Positions 8,559 to 18,991 are shown, counted from the first letter of the stretch. The stretch is DNA of 49,823 nucleotides from Agromyces sp. (GCA_031178045.1 JAPSJT010000003.1:1-49823); one strand, 5' to 3'. Notes: generated by a model not told the origin, from the letters alone. Translations and numbers: made by a program.

Positions 8559-9512
8559 ATGCCAGGCATGGACCCGCGTCCGACGATGCTCGTCCTGCGC
8601 GCCCTGAAGCTCGGTGACCTCCTGGTGGCGGTGCCCGCGCTCACGGCACTTCGCCGACACTGGCCCGGTCATCGCATCGTGCTCGCCACATCGGGGTGGC
8701 TCGCGCCGATCGTCGGGCTTCTCGGGAGTGTCGACGTGCTGCTGCCGGCGCCGGGACTGTCCCGTCCGCTCGAGATCCCGGCCGGGTCCGTGGACATCGC
8801 GGTGAACCTGCACGGACGCGGGCCCGAGAGCGGCAGGCTGCTCGACGCGGTCCGGCCCCACCGGCTCATTGCGCACGCTCCCGACGCCCCCGACGGTCCC
8901 GAGTGGGTCGACGGGCTGCTCGAGCGGGAACGCTGGGCCCGGCTCGTGCGCTCCGCGGGCGCGACGGCGGATGCCTCGGAGCTCGCGATCGCCGTTCCGG
9001 CCTCGCCGGCCGTGGTGGCCGGTGCGGCGGTGGTGCACGTCGGGGCGTTCTACGGCGCACGGCGCTGGCCGGCCGAGCGCTTCGCCGAGGTCGCTCGGGC
9101 GCTCACGGCTCGCGGCGAGCGAGTGGTCGTCACAGCCGGGGCCGAGGAGCGCGATCGCGCGCTCGACGTGGCCGCACGCGCGGCGCTTCCCGAGTCGGCA
9201 GTGCTCGCGGGGCGGCTCGATCTCGCGGAGTTCGCCGCCGTGATCGCGGCCGCCCGAGTGGTCGTGAGCGCCGACACCGGAGCAGCGCATCTCGCCTCCG
9301 CCTTCGGCATCCCGTCGGTCGTCATCTTCGGCCCCGCGCCGCCCGAGGAATGGGGACCGCCCGAGCGGGGTCCGCACATCGTGCTGACGGATGCCTCGGT
9401 CCGGCGGGGCGACGTCTTCGCGGACGAGCCCGATCCGGCCCTTCTGGCGGTGAGCACCGCCGATGTACTGGCCTCGCTCGACCGCCTGCCGCTGGGTCTC
9501 CAGGCCGGCTAG
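8559..9512 (+). CDS. Glycosyltransferase family 9
   Basis: MLVLRALKLGDLLVAVPALTALRRHWPGHRIVLAT...VVHVGAFYGARRWP...SADTGAAHLASAFGIPSVVIFGPAPPEEWGPP. Confidence 0.88.
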   Translation: MPGMDPRPTMLVLRALKLGDLLVAVPALTALRRHWPGHRIVLATSGWLAPIVGLLGSVDVLLPAPGLSRPLEIPAGSVDIAVNLHGRGPESGRLLDAVRPHRLIAHAPDAPDGPEWVDGLLERERWARLVRSAGATADASELAIAVPASPAVVAGAAVVHVGAFYGARRWPAERFAEVARALTARGERVVVTAGAEERDRALDVAARAALPESAVLAGRLDLAEFAAVIAAARVVVSADTGAAHLASAFGIPSVVIFGPAPPEEWGPPERGPHIVLTDASVRRGDVFADEPDPALLAVSTADVLASLDRLPLGLQAG

Positions 9513-10363
9513 GCGGTCCGGCGCGCCATCTGCGCGATGGTGCGCTCTTCGTCGCGACGATCCTCGAGGAGCCCCTCGAGGCGGCAGTGCAGCCGACCGA
9601 GGATCGCCGAGAGGAGCCGCGAGACCTGCATCTGCGTCACGCCGATCTCGTCGGCGATCTCGCGTTGCGTGCGTTCCTCGATGAATCGGAGGTACACGAT
9701 GCGCCGTTCCCGGGGAGTGAGCGTCGCGAGCGCGACGCGAAGGGAGAGGCGCAGGTCGGCGAGCTCCAGTCGCTGGTCGTTGTCGCCGATCGTCGCTCCG
9801 ATCGAGGTGTCGTCGTCGCCGACGCCCGCGTCGAGCGAGACGGGCTCCATGCTCGTCCTCGTGCCGACCGCCTCGGCGACGCCGGCCGGCGAGGTGTGGA
9901 GATACCCTGCGAGGTCCGCGACCGTCGGCTCCCGCCGCAGCGACTGCGCGAGGTCGGGGATGGCGCTCGAGACCGCCTGCCGGAGCTCCTGCACGCGCCT
10001 CGGCGGACGGATGAACCATCCGTTGTCCCGGAGGTAGCGTTTGATCTCGCCCGAGATCGTCGGCACGGCGTACGAGAGGAAGTTGTCACTGCGAACGGGA
10101 TCGAATCGGCGCACGGCATGCACGAGTCCGATGCATCCGACCTGGCGGAGGTCGCTCTGGTCCCGGTAGCCCGATGCGAGGTGGTGCACGAGTCCGTCGA
10201 CGAGATCGAGGTGGCGCAGGACGATGGCATCCTCGGCGACCCGCCTCGGGGCGCCGCGCAACGGTCGCAGCTCTCGGAATCGCGCCCTCGTCCACTGCTG
10301 ACGCGCGTCCCATTCCGCTCGTCGGCGGTCGTGCGCGGTGTGGGTCGTCGCGTCGTCGTCCAT
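9509..10363 (-). CDS. RNA polymerase sigma factor, SigF/SigB (group 3) family
   Basis: LVDGLVHHLASGYRDQSDLRQVGCIGLVHAVRRFDP...FLSYAVPTISGEIKRYLRDNGWFIRPPRRVQEL...LTPRERRIVYLRFIEERTQREIADEIGVTQMQVSRLL. Confidence 0.92.
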   Translation of the reverse strand: MDDDATTHTAHDRRRAEWDARQQWTRARFRELRPLRGAPRRVAEDAIVLRHLDLVDGLVHHLASGYRDQSDLRQVGCIGLVHAVRRFDPVRSDNFLSYAVPTISGEIKRYLRDNGWFIRPPRRVQELRQAVSSAIPDLAQSLRREPTVADLAGYLHTSPAGVAEAVGTRTSMEPVSLDAGVGDDDTSIGATIGDNDQRLELADLRLSLRVALATLTPRERRIVYLRFIEERTQREIADEIGVTQMQVSRLLSAILGRLHCRLEGLLEDRRDEERTIAQMARRTA

Positions 10364-10464
10364 GTCGAGCCTCCCTCCGGTGGGTCGGAACGCCGAGGGG
10401 CGCCGCTTCTCCGGAGTGAAGCACCGAGGCACAAGTCTCGAAAGGGAATTGCAACCGAGGAGGA

Positions 10465-10482
10465 GAAGCGTTATAACGCTTC
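10465..10482. promoter_or_regulatory. 18-bp perfect palindrome GAAGCGTTATAACGCTTC (operator or terminator)
   Basis: Read directly; lies between the hypothetical ORF stop (10491) and the sigma factor start (10363). Confidence 0.5.
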
Positions 10483-10490
10483 CCCCACGC

Positions 10491-11093
10491 TCACCCGTTC
10501 GCCGGCAGTGGATCGAACACGAGCGGCGGATGCGAGATCCTCGTGCTGAACCACGACCAGGACTCGCCGTCGGTCTGCTCGATCGCCGCCCAGGCACCGG
10601 CGGCGGCGGGGACGTTCCGCAGGATGACCGTGACCACTCGCTTCCCGCTGAAGCGGATGGCGCCGGGCGCATCGACCGTGCCACCGCCCGCGAAGCCCGT
10701 CGGCCGGAACTCGGACCGCGTGAACGCCTCGACCGCGAACGCGAAGACGTACGTGCCGACTCCGGTGATGCCGTACGCGGCCGGGGCGAAGTGCACCGAC
10801 AACGCCGGGTTGCGAGTGGGCGACTCGCGTCGGTCGAACCCCGCGTACGGCGTCGCGGCATCCGTCTGCAGGATCGTCGGCCGGATGAGGGTGAGGTTCG
10901 TGCGTCCCTTGCCCACGGTCCGAGTGGGCGCGAGCGTCTCGATCGGCGCCCAGAAGATCGGGCCGGTGACGAGATCGCCGACGCGGTACTTGGCCACCCA
11001 GTCCGCGGCGCTGAGGTCCGGCTCGAAGTCGGTGATGCTGACGCTGCGGTCATCGAACGCCTCGCCGAATGGGGATTCCTCGTCATTGAACAT
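10491..11093 (-). CDS. Hypothetical protein (200 aa, no recognised domain)
   Basis: Coherent ORF MFNDEESPFGEAFDDRSVSITDFEPDLSAADWVAKYRVGDLVTGPIFW...; unidentified family. Confidence 0.7.
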   Translation of the reverse strand: MFNDEESPFGEAFDDRSVSITDFEPDLSAADWVAKYRVGDLVTGPIFWAPIETLAPTRTVGKGRTNLTLIRPTILQTDAATPYAGFDRRESPTRNPALSVHFAPAAYGITGVGTYVFAFAVEAFTRSEFRPTGFAGGGTVDAPGAIRFSGKRVVTVILRNVPAAAGAWAAIEQTDGESWSWFSTRISHPPLVFDPLPANG

Positions 11094-11238
11094 GAGCGAA
11101 ACTCTAGAACTGTGACGGATGCTCCGCATCAGGGATGGCCCCGAACACCGACGCCCGGCGGCGTCGCGGGCGCGACCCGGGGCATCCGCCGACGACTACA
11201 GTTGAAGGGTTCGTTTCACGAGACAGGAGTGGATCCAG

Positions 11239-13176
11239 GTGGCTGACGGCTTCGAGCTCTTCACCGACCGGTCCGTTGTCGCCATGCGCGTCAACGGCGA
11301 GCTCAAGGACCTCGCCGCCACGGTGACGGACGACGACGTCGTCGAACCCGTGACGATCGACTCGCCCGACGGACTCGCGATCCTCCGGCACTCGACCGCG
11401 CACGTGCTCGCGCAGGCCGTCCAGGCCGTGAACCCCGAGGCGAAGCTCGGCATCGGCCCGCCCGTCACCGACGGCTTCTACTACGACTTCGATGTCGCCG
11501 AGCCGTTCACCCCCGAGAACCTGAAGGCGCTCGACAAGGAGATGGCCCGGATCGTGCGCGCCGGCCAGCGCTTCGTCCGGCGCGTCGTCTCCGATGACGA
11601 CGCCCGGGTGGAGCTCGCCGACGAGCCGTACAAGCTCGAGCTCATCGGCCTGAAGGGCGGTGCGGGCGAAAGCGACGAGAACGAGTCGGTCGAGGTCGGC
11701 GGCGCCGAGCTCACGATCTACGACAACGTCGATCCGAAGACCGGCGAGACCGTCTGGAAAGACCTCTGCCGCGGCCCGCACCTTCCGAACACGCGCATGA
11801 TCGGCAATGGCTGGGCGCTCTCGCGCGTGGCCGCCGCATACTGGCGCGGCTCGGAGAAGAACCCGCAGCTCCAGCGCATCTACGGCACCGCATGGCCGTC
11901 GAAAGACGAGCTGCGCGCATATCAGCACCGGCTCGAGGAGGCCGCTCGTCGCGATCATCGCAAGCTCGGCGCCGAGCTCGACCTCTTCTCCTTCCCCGAG
12001 GAGATCGGCTCGGGCCTGCCCGTCTTCCACCCCAAGGGCGGCATCATCAAGCGCGAGATGGAGGACTACGTCCGTCGTCGTCACATCGAGGAGGGCTTCC
12101 AGTACGTCTCGACCCCGCACATCACGAAGTCCCACGTCTTCGAGCTGTCGGGCCACCTGCCGTACTACAAGGACACGATGTTCCCGCCCATGGAGCTCGA
12201 GAACAGCGAGTACTACCTCAAGGCGATGAACTGCCCCATGCAGAACCTCATCTTCCGTTCGCGCGGCCGCTCGTACCGCGAGCTGCCGCTGCGGTTCTTC
12301 GAGTTCGGCACCGTCTACCGCTACGAGAAGTCGGGCGTCGTGCAGGGCCTCACGCGGGTGCGCGGACTCACGCAGGACGACTCGCACAGCTACGTCACCC
12401 CCGAGCAGGCACCGGCCGAGATCAAGCACCTGCTCGACTTCGTGCTCGGGCTGCTCCGCGACTTCGGCCTCGACGACTTCTACCTCGAGCTCTCGACGCG
12501 CGACGCGAACTCCGACAAGTTCAAGGGCACCGACGAGCAGTGGGAGGTCGCGACGAACGTACTGCGTGAGGTCGCCGAGGCGTCCGGCCTCGAGCTCGTG
12601 CCGGACCCCGGGGGCGCGGCCTTCTACGGGCCGAAGATCTCCGTGCAGGCGCGCGACGCGATCGGCCGCACCTGGCAGATGTCGACCATCCAGTACGACT
12701 TCAACCAGCCCGAGGGCTTCGGCCTCGAGTACACCGCGGCCGACGGCACCCACCAGCAGCCCGTGATGATCCACTCCGCGAAGTTCGGCTCGATCGAGCG
12801 CTTCTTCGGCGTGCTCATCGAGCACTACGCGGGTGCCTTCCCGGTGTGGCTCGCGCCCGTGCAGGTCGTCGGCATCCCCGTCGCCGACGAGTATGCCGAG
12901 TACCTCGGCGGCGTCGTCGACCAGTTGCGCCGGGCCGGCGTCCGGGCCGAGCTCGACACGAGCGACGACCGCATGCAGAAGAAGATCCGCACGCACACCA
13001 CCCAGAAGGTGCCGTTCCAGCTCATCGCCGGTGAGAACGACCGGGCGGGCGAGACGGTGAGCTTCCGCTTCCGCGACGGCAGCCAGGAGAACGGCGTCGC
13101 GATCGACGAGGCGGTTCGTCGCATCCGTGCCGCGATCGACGACCGCCGACAGGTCATCACGAGGGACGACCTCTGA
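11239..13176 (+). CDS. thrS: Threonine--tRNA ligase
   Basis: TGS domain, [73 protein letters not shown] start. Confidence 0.97.
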   Translation: MADGFELFTDRSVVAMRVNGELKDLAATVTDDDVVEPVTIDSPDGLAILRHSTAHVLAQAVQAVNPEAKLGIGPPVTDGFYYDFDVAEPFTPENLKALDKEMARIVRAGQRFVRRVVSDDDARVELADEPYKLELIGLKGGAGESDENESVEVGGAELTIYDNVDPKTGETVWKDLCRGPHLPNTRMIGNGWALSRVAAAYWRGSEKNPQLQRIYGTAWPSKDELRAYQHRLEEAARRDHRKLGAELDLFSFPEEIGSGLPVFHPKGGIIKREMEDYVRRRHIEEGFQYVSTPHITKSHVFELSGHLPYYKDTMFPPMELENSEYYLKAMNCPMQNLIFRSRGRSYRELPLRFFEFGTVYRYEKSGVVQGLTRVRGLTQDDSHSYVTPEQAPAEIKHLLDFVLGLLRDFGLDDFYLELSTRDANSDKFKGTDEQWEVATNVLREVAEASGLELVPDPGGAAFYGPKISVQARDAIGRTWQMSTIQYDFNQPEGFGLEYTAADGTHQQPVMIHSAKFGSIERFFGVLIEHYAGAFPVWLAPVQVVGIPVADEYAEYLGGVVDQLRRAGVRAELDTSDDRMQKKIRTHTTQKVPFQLIAGENDRAGETVSFRFRDGSQENGVAIDEAVRRIRAAIDDRRQVITRDDL

Positions 13177-13177
13177 C

Positions 13178-13741
13178 GTGGGTGCCTACGAGGCCGACGA
13201 GTTCGACGGCATCCCGACGGATTCCGGCGCCGATCTCGCGGGCGTCCCCGACGCCTTCCAGCGGCTCTGGACGCCGCACCGGCTCGTCTACATCCAGCAC
13301 GGCCAGCAGCCCGACGAGCACACCTGTCCGTTCTGCCGCGCCCCCGAGTTGAGCGATGAGCAGTCGCTCATCGTCGCGCGCGGCCGGTTCGCCTTCGTGC
13401 TGCTGAACCTCTATCCCTACAACAGCGGGCACCTGCTCGTCTGTCCCTACCGCCACATCGCGACCTACGACGAGGCGTCGCCCGAGGAGGTCGCCGAGAT
13501 CGGCGAGCTCACCCAGATCGCGATGCGCGTCGTGAAGCGGGTCTCGAAGTGCGACGGGTTCAACATCGGCATGAATCAGGGGCGGATCGCCGGCGCCGGC
13601 ATCGCGGAGCACCTGCACCAGCACATCGTGCCGAGGTGGGCGCTCGACTCGAACTTCTTCCCGATCATCGCCGGAACGAAGGCGCTGCCCCGGCTGCTCG
13701 GCGAGGTCCGTCAGGAGATCGCCGAGGCGTGGCCCGTCTGA
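13178..13741 (+). CDS. HIT family protein
   Basis: CPFCRAPE...LLNLYPYNSGHLLVCPYRHI...FNIGMNQGRIAGAGIAEHLHQHIVPRW; HIT motif HLHQHIV; directly after thrS. Confidence 0.93.
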   Translation: MGAYEADEFDGIPTDSGADLAGVPDAFQRLWTPHRLVYIQHGQQPDEHTCPFCRAPELSDEQSLIVARGRFAFVLLNLYPYNSGHLLVCPYRHIATYDEASPEEVAEIGELTQIAMRVVKRVSKCDGFNIGMNQGRIAGAGIAEHLHQHIVPRWALDSNFFPIIAGTKALPRLLGEVRQEIAEAWPV

Positions 13742-13744
13742 CCC

Positions 13745-14596
13745 TCAGCGCACCTGGCGCACCGTGAACTGCATGCGCGGGTTCGCGTACGACTCCTGGG
13801 ATTCGACGAGCTGCAGCTCTCGCTCACCCGAGGCATGCGTTCGTTCGAGCAGGTCGAAGACGCTCGACGTCGTGCGGGCGAGGGCGTCAGCGGCGTCGCC
13901 GCTCGTCGTGTAGTGCGCGGTGAACAGCGCGGCGGTGACATCCCCCGAGCCGTTCGCCTTCAACGGGAGGAGCGGGGTCTGCACGATCCACGCCCCGGTG
14001 TCATCGACCGCGAGCATCTCGATGGTGCCCTCCTCGCGGTCGGGGCGCTCGACGCTCGTGACGAGCACGGTTCGCGGCCCGGTGGCGCGGATCAGCTCGA
14101 CGGACTCGAGGGTCGACTCGAGCGTGTCGGGCTCCGTGCCGGTGAGGAAGCCGAGCTCGAACTGATTCGGCGTGATGATGTCGGCCGCGGGCACGACTCG
14201 GTCGCGCAGCAGGATCGGGATCGCCGGCGCGACGAAGCATCCCGATTTCGCGTTGCCCATCACGGGATCGCACGCGTAGACCGCACGAGGATTCGCGGCC
14301 TTCACGCGAGCGACGGCATCGAGGATCACCTCGGCGATGCCCTCGCCGCCCTGGTAGCCCGAGAGCACGGCGTCGATCTGCGGGAACGCGCCGCGATCCT
14401 CGATGCCGGCGATCACCTCCCGAACGTCATCGGGGCTGATGAGCGGCCCGCGCCAGGCACCGTAACCGGTGTGGTTCGAGAAGTTCACGGTGTAGACGGG
14501 CAGCACCTCGACGCCGATCCGCTGGAGCGGGAAGACGGCAGCCGAGTTGCCGACGTGGCCGTACGCGACGGCGGACTGGATCGAGAGGATCTTCAC
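13745..14596 (-). CDS. pdxY: Pyridoxal kinase
   Basis: [50 protein letters not shown]...YQGG...DPVMGN...ANGSGDVTAALF. Confidence 0.93.
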   Translation of the reverse strand: MKILSIQSAVAYGHVGNSAAVFPLQRIGVEVLPVYTVNFSNHTGYGAWRGPLISPDDVREVIAGIEDRGAFPQIDAVLSGYQGGEGIAEVILDAVARVKAANPRAVYACDPVMGNAKSGCFVAPAIPILLRDRVVPAADIITPNQFELGFLTGTEPDTLESTLESVELIRATGPRTVLVTSVERPDREEGTIEMLAVDDTGAWIVQTPLLPLKANGSGDVTAALFTAHYTTSGDAADALARTTSSVFDLLERTHASGERELQLVESQESYANPRMQFTVRQVR

Positions 14597-15957
14597 CGTC
14601 CGATCATCCCATCCCCGGCGGTGACGAGCCGTCCACCCGCCGCGTGCACGGCAGCGGCGATGTCGCCGGCGAGCCGTTCGGCGTCGGCATCGCCGAGATC
14701 GTGCACCGTGAGCCGAAGCCGTCGCGCGGCCGGCGCATCGGCGAGGGCGAACTCGTCGCCGGCACGCGCGAGCCAGCCGCGTCGCATGAGCTGCTCCGAC
14801 ACGTCGCGCGCCGGTACCGGCAGTGCGACCCAGAGGTTGAGTCCGTCTCCGGCGGTCGCGGGCACGCCGAGCGCCGTCAGCCGCTCGGCGAAGGCGCGGT
14901 TCCGCGCCGCGTAGTGGGCGCCCGCCGCTTCGATGCGCGCGGCGACCTCGGGGTCGTCGACCAGCGCGAGCACGAGCCGCTGCAGGAGGTGGCTCACCCA
15001 GGTGGTTCCCGGGCTGAGCCGCATCGCGAGCCGCTCGGCGGTGTCGGGATCGGATGCGGTCACCGCGAGGCACATGTCGGGCCCCAGGAACTTCGACACC
15101 GAGCGCACGAGCGCCCAGCGCCGGTGCTCGGGTCCGATGAGCGAATGGAAGGGACGACGCGAGAGCATCGAGAAGTGATCGTCCTCGATGACGAGCACGT
15201 ACGGATGCGCCTGCAGCACGGCGCGCAGTTCGCGGGCGCGCCGCTCCGAGAGGCTCGCTCCGGTGGGGTTCTGCGCCCGCGGCGTGCAGACGACGGCGCG
15301 GACGCCCTGTTCGAGCGCGGAGCGCAGACCCTCCACGGTCATGCCCTCGTCGTCGACGGGGACCGGCACCGGCCGGTAGCCGCCCACGCGCACCGTGTGG
15401 ATGCTCGTCAGGAAGCAGGGGTCCTCGAGCGCCACGGCATCGTCGCGGACGAGCGCCAGCGCGAGGAGCCGCTCGACCGCGTCGGCCGCGCCGCTGGTGA
15501 CCGTCAGCCGGAGCTCGGTCGGGGCGAGATCCGCGCTCATCCAGGATCGGGCCCACTGCTCCAGTCCGGGATCGATCACCGGCTCCCCGTACAGCACGGG
15601 ACGGCCCGCCACTCTCGCGAGTGCGCGCGATGGGTCGGGGATGAGGTCGGGATCGGGGTTGCCCGTTGCGACGTCGCGCAGCACGCTGTCGGCCGCGAAT
15701 CCCTCCTGCGGGACCGAGGACCGATCGGCGACGTGCGTTCCGCCGCGGCCCCGTGTGACGACGACGCCCGCTTGCGTGAGCTGACGGTACGCCGCCACCG
15801 CAGTGTTGCGATTGATCCCCAGCGTCTCGGCGAGTGAGCGCACCGGGGGGAGCGGATCGCCCGGATCCAGGGCGCCACGCTCGATGAGCGCACGCACGCT
15901 GTCGGCGATGTCGGCGGCCGAGCGGCCGGAGATCTGGAGGGTCACGTCACGATCCAT
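14593..15957 (-). CDS. pdxR: PdxR-like MocR regulator (GntR wHTH plus aminotransferase class I domain)
   Basis: N-terminal GntR HTH ([43 protein letters not shown]), C-terminal fold-type I aminotransferase ([15 protein letters not shown]); overlaps pdxY and is divergent from pdxS. Confidence 0.88.
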   Translation of the reverse strand: MDRDVTLQISGRSAADIADSVRALIERGALDPGDPLPPVRSLAETLGINRNTAVAAYRQLTQAGVVVTRGRGGTHVADRSSVPQEGFAADSVLRDVATGNPDPDLIPDPSRALARVAGRPVLYGEPVIDPGLEQWARSWMSADLAPTELRLTVTSGAADAVERLLALALVRDDAVALEDPCFLTSIHTVRVGGYRPVPVPVDDEGMTVEGLRSALEQGVRAVVCTPRAQNPTGASLSERRARELRAVLQAHPYVLVIEDDHFSMLSRRPFHSLIGPEHRRWALVRSVSKFLGPDMCLAVTASDPDTAERLAMRLSPGTTWVSHLLQRLVLALVDDPEVAARIEAAGAHYAARNRAFAERLTALGVPATAGDGLNLWVALPVPARDVSEQLMRRGWLARAGDEFALADAPAARRLRLTVHDLGDADAERLAGDIAAAVHAAGGRLVTAGDGMIGR

Positions 15958-15969
15958 GGTTGTTCCGAG

Positions 15970-16010
15970 TGTAGGACCGGTCCATGCTACCGTTTGGCCT
16001 AAGCCAATCA
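15970..16010. promoter_or_regulatory. Candidate PdxR operator in the divergent pdxR/pdxS intergenic region
   Basis: GGACCGGTCC palindrome at 15974-15983 and TTGGC-CTAA-GCCAA inverted repeat at 15994-16007. Confidence 0.5.
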
Positions 16011-16066
16011 ATTTCGTTGTTCGCCGTCCCCCGCGCGAGCGTCCGTCATCCTTTGGAGGAACCCCC

Positions 16067-16957
16067 ATGAGCACTGCCGAGACCGGCTCCAGCCGCGTGA
16101 AGCGCGGCCTCGCCGAGATGCTGAAGGGCGGCGTCATCATGGACGTCGTCACGCCCGAGCAGGCACGCATCGCCGAAGATGCCGGCGCGGTGGCGGTCAT
16201 GGCGCTCGAGCGGGTTCCCGCCGACATCCGCGCCCAGGGCGGAGTCGCCCGCATGAGCGACCCCGATCTCATCGAGGCGATCATCGCCGAGGTCTCCATC
16301 CCCGTCATGGCGAAGGCCCGCATCGGTCACTTCGTGGAGGCGCAGGTGCTGCAGGCGCTCGACGTGGACTACATCGACGAGTCCGAGGTGCTCTCGCCGG
16401 CCGACTACGTGAACCACATCGACAAGTGGGCCTTCAACACGCCCTTCGTCTGCGGAGCGACGAATCTCGGCGAAGCGCTGCGTCGCATCAACGAGGGCGC
16501 TGCGATGATCCGGTCGAAGGGGGAGGCCGGCACCGGCGACGTCTCGGAGGCGACGAAGCACATCCGCAAGATCACGAGCGAGATCAACATGCTCCGCTCG
16601 ATGACGAAGGACGAGCTCTACGTCGCCGCGAAGGAGCTGCAGGCGCCGTACGAGCTCGTCGCCGAGGTCGCCGAGACCGGCAAGCTGCCGGTCGTCCTCT
16701 TCACGGCGGGCGGCGTCGCGACGCCGGCGGATGCCGCGATGATGATGCAGCTCGGCGCCGACGGCGTGTTCGTGGGCTCGGGCATCTTCAAGTCCGGCAA
16801 TCCCCAGGCGCGCGCGGCCGCGGTCGTCAAGGCGACGACGTTCTACGACGACCCGTCGGTCATCGCCGATGTCTCTCGCGGGCTCGGCGAGGCGATGGTC
16901 GGCATCAACGTCGGCGACCTCGCGGCGCCGCACCGCCTCGCAGAGCGCGGCTGGTGA
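16067..16957 (+). CDS. pdxS: Pyridoxal 5'-phosphate synthase lyase subunit
   Basis: [56 protein letters not shown]... Confidence 0.97.
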   Translation: MSTAETGSSRVKRGLAEMLKGGVIMDVVTPEQARIAEDAGAVAVMALERVPADIRAQGGVARMSDPDLIEAIIAEVSIPVMAKARIGHFVEAQVLQALDVDYIDESEVLSPADYVNHIDKWAFNTPFVCGATNLGEALRRINEGAAMIRSKGEAGTGDVSEATKHIRKITSEINMLRSMTKDELYVAAKELQAPYELVAEVAETGKLPVVLFTAGGVATPADAAMMMQLGADGVFVGSGIFKSGNPQARAAAVVKATTFYDDPSVIADVSRGLGEAMVGINVGDLAAPHRLAERGW

Positions 16958-17613
16958 ACACGAACCTCCGCAGCGAATCGCTCGGGCCCGCCGACGCGGC
17001 CTCGACCGGCCCACGAGTCGGCGTGCTCGCGCTCCAGGGGGATTTCCGCGAGCATGCGCGGGTGCTGTCGGGGCTCGGCGCCGACGTCTCGCTCGTGCGG
17101 CGGCCGAACGAGCTCGCCGCGCTCGACGGACTCGTGATCCCGGGGGGCGAGTCGACCGTCATGGACAAGCTCTCACGCGCCTACGGCCTCGCGGAGCCGC
17201 TCAAGGCCGCGATCGCCGACGGGCTCCCGGTGTACGGCACCTGTGCGGGGCTCATCATGCTCGCCGACACGCTGCTCGACGCGATCGCCGACCAGCAGAG
17301 TCTCGGAGGACTGGACGTGGTCGTGCGCCGCAACGCGTTCGGATCGCAGAACCAGTCCTTCGAGACCGACCTCGACGTTCCGGCCCTCGGCGGCGAGCCC
17401 GTGCACGCCGTCTTCATCCGTGGACCGGTCGTCGAGTCGGTCGGGCCGGCGGCGACGCCGCTGGCCTCGCTCGCCGACGGCCGCGTCGTCGCCGTCGAGC
17501 AGGGCAATCTGCTCGGCACGAGCTTCCACCCCGAGATCACGGGGGAGCACCGCTTCCACGAGTACTTCCTCGAGAAGGCGGGCCGGCGGGCCGCGGCGGC
17601 CCGGACGCCGTGA
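16954..17613 (+). CDS. pdxT: Pyridoxal 5'-phosphate synthase glutaminase subunit
   Basis: [17 protein letters not shown]...[14 protein letters not shown]...[10 protein letters not shown]...TSFHPEIT. Confidence 0.96.
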   Translation: MNTNLRSESLGPADAASTGPRVGVLALQGDFREHARVLSGLGADVSLVRRPNELAALDGLVIPGGESTVMDKLSRAYGLAEPLKAAIADGLPVYGTCAGLIMLADTLLDAIADQQSLGGLDVVVRRNAFGSQNQSFETDLDVPALGGEPVHAVFIRGPVVESVGPAATPLASLADGRVVAVEQGNLLGTSFHPEITGEHRFHEYFLEKAGRRAAAARTP

Positions 17614-18140
17614 CGCCGTACATCGCGCTCCTGCGCGGCGTCAACGTCGGCGGCATCACGATCAGGTCGGCGGAGCTCGCCGCGCTCTTCGAAGAGCTCG
17701 GCTTCGAGCAGGTGCGCACGGTGCTCGCGAGCGGGAACGTCGCATTCGCGGCATCCGACACCTGGTCCAGGTCCGAGGTCAAACGGCGCATCGAGCAGGC
17801 ACTGCGCGAGCGGTTCGGCTACGAGGCGTGGATCGTGCTCATCACCCGCGCCGAGCTCGAGGCGGTCGTCGAGGCGTTCCCGTTCGACGAGGAACGCGAG
17901 GGCTGGCATCCGTACGTGCTGTTCGGATCGGACCGCGCGCATCTCGCCGAGCTCGCTGCCGATGTCGGCGAGCTGGACCCCGACGATGACCTCGTCGAGC
18001 CGGGCGACGGAGTGCTCTACTGGCACAACCGGCGGGCGAGCGGAGTCGGCAGCACGTTCGCGAAGCGCACGGCGAAGGCGAAGTACAAGCCGACCACCAC
18101 GAACCGCAACCTGAGAACGCTGCGCAAGCTCCTCGCCTGA
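17610..18140 (+). CDS. DUF1697 domain-containing protein
   Basis: YIALLRGVNVGGITIRSAELAALFEELGFEQVRTVLASGNVAF, characteristic DUF1697 N-terminus. Confidence 0.9.
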   Translation: MTPYIALLRGVNVGGITIRSAELAALFEELGFEQVRTVLASGNVAFAASDTWSRSEVKRRIEQALRERFGYEAWIVLITRAELEAVVEAFPFDEEREGWHPYVLFGSDRAHLAELAADVGELDPDDDLVEPGDGVLYWHNRRASGVGSTFAKRTAKAKYKPTTTNRNLRTLRKLLA

Positions 18141-18232
18141 CGGCCTCGCCGGTCGGTGCGGTGGAGGGGCTGCAATAGAATGGCCTCGCGCGTACGCCGA
18201 GACCGCGTGCGCACGACCGATTCAGGAGACGC

Positions 18233-18991
18233 ATGTCCGGGCATTCCAAGTGGGCGACGACCAAGCACAAGAAGGCCGTCATCGACGCACGACGAGCGAA
18301 GTCGTTCGCGAAGCTCATCAAGAACATCGAGGTCGCCGCCAAGATGGGCGGGGCCGACCTCTCGGGCAACCCGACGCTCGTCGACGCCGTGCAGAAGGCG
18401 AAGAAGACCTCCGTCCCGAACGACAACATCGATCGCGCCATCAAGCGCGGTGCGGGGCTCACCGGCGAGTCCATCGAGTACACGACGATCATGTACGAGG
18501 GCTACGGTCCGAACGGCGTCGCACTCCTCATCGAGTGCCTCACCGACAACAAGAACCGGGCCGCCGCCGAGGTGCGCACGCTGATGTCCCGCAACGGCGG
18601 CACCATGGCCGACCCCGGCAGCGTGGCGTACAACTTCGCCCGCAAGGGCGTGATCGTCGTCGGCAAGGCCGACGGCCTCACCGAAGACGACGTGCTCGCC
18701 GCGGTTCTCGACGCCGGTGCCGAGGAGGTCACCGACGAGGGCGACACCTTCGAGGTCATCACCGAGGCATCCGACATGGTGGGGGCTCGCACGGCCCTGC
18801 AGGAGGCGGGCATCGACTACGACTCCGCCGATGCGGCGTTCGTTCCGAACCTCAAGGTCGAAGTCGACGCCGAGACGGCCCGCAAGGTCTTCCGCCTCAT
18901 CGACGCCCTCGAAGACAGCGACGACGTGCAGAACATCTACTCGAACCTCGACCTGAGCCCTGAGGTGCAGGCCGAACTCGAGGCGGAGTAG
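18233..18991 (+). CDS. yebC: YebC/PmpR family probable transcriptional/translation regulator
   Basis: [43 protein letters not shown] -10-like box at 18176. Confidence 0.96.
   Translation: MSGHSKWATTKHKKAVIDARRAKSFAKLIKNIEVAAKMGGADLSGNPTLVDAVQKAKKTSVPNDNIDRAIKRGAGLTGESIEYTTIMYEGYGPNGVALLIECLTDNKNRAAAEVRTLMSRNGGTMADPGSVAYNFARKGVIVVGKADGLTEDDVLAAVLDAGAEEVTDEGDTFEVITEASDMVGARTALQEAGIDYDSADAAFVPNLKVEVDAETARKVFRLIDALEDSDDVQNIYSNLDLSPEVQAELEAE

Noticed and set aside
9509-9512. Convergent stops sharing CTAG between GT9 and the sigma factor gene
   Set aside because: Neat but a common geometry for convergent genes; no evidence of function by itself.
11126-11138. GATGC-TCC-GCATC mini-hairpin upstream of thrS, considered as T-box/attenuator
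   Set aside because: Too short, no T-box signature or terminator, and likely chance.
11104-12996. 630-aa minus-strand ORF opposite thrS
   Set aside because: Mirror ORF with compositionally biased sequence; thrS is unambiguous.
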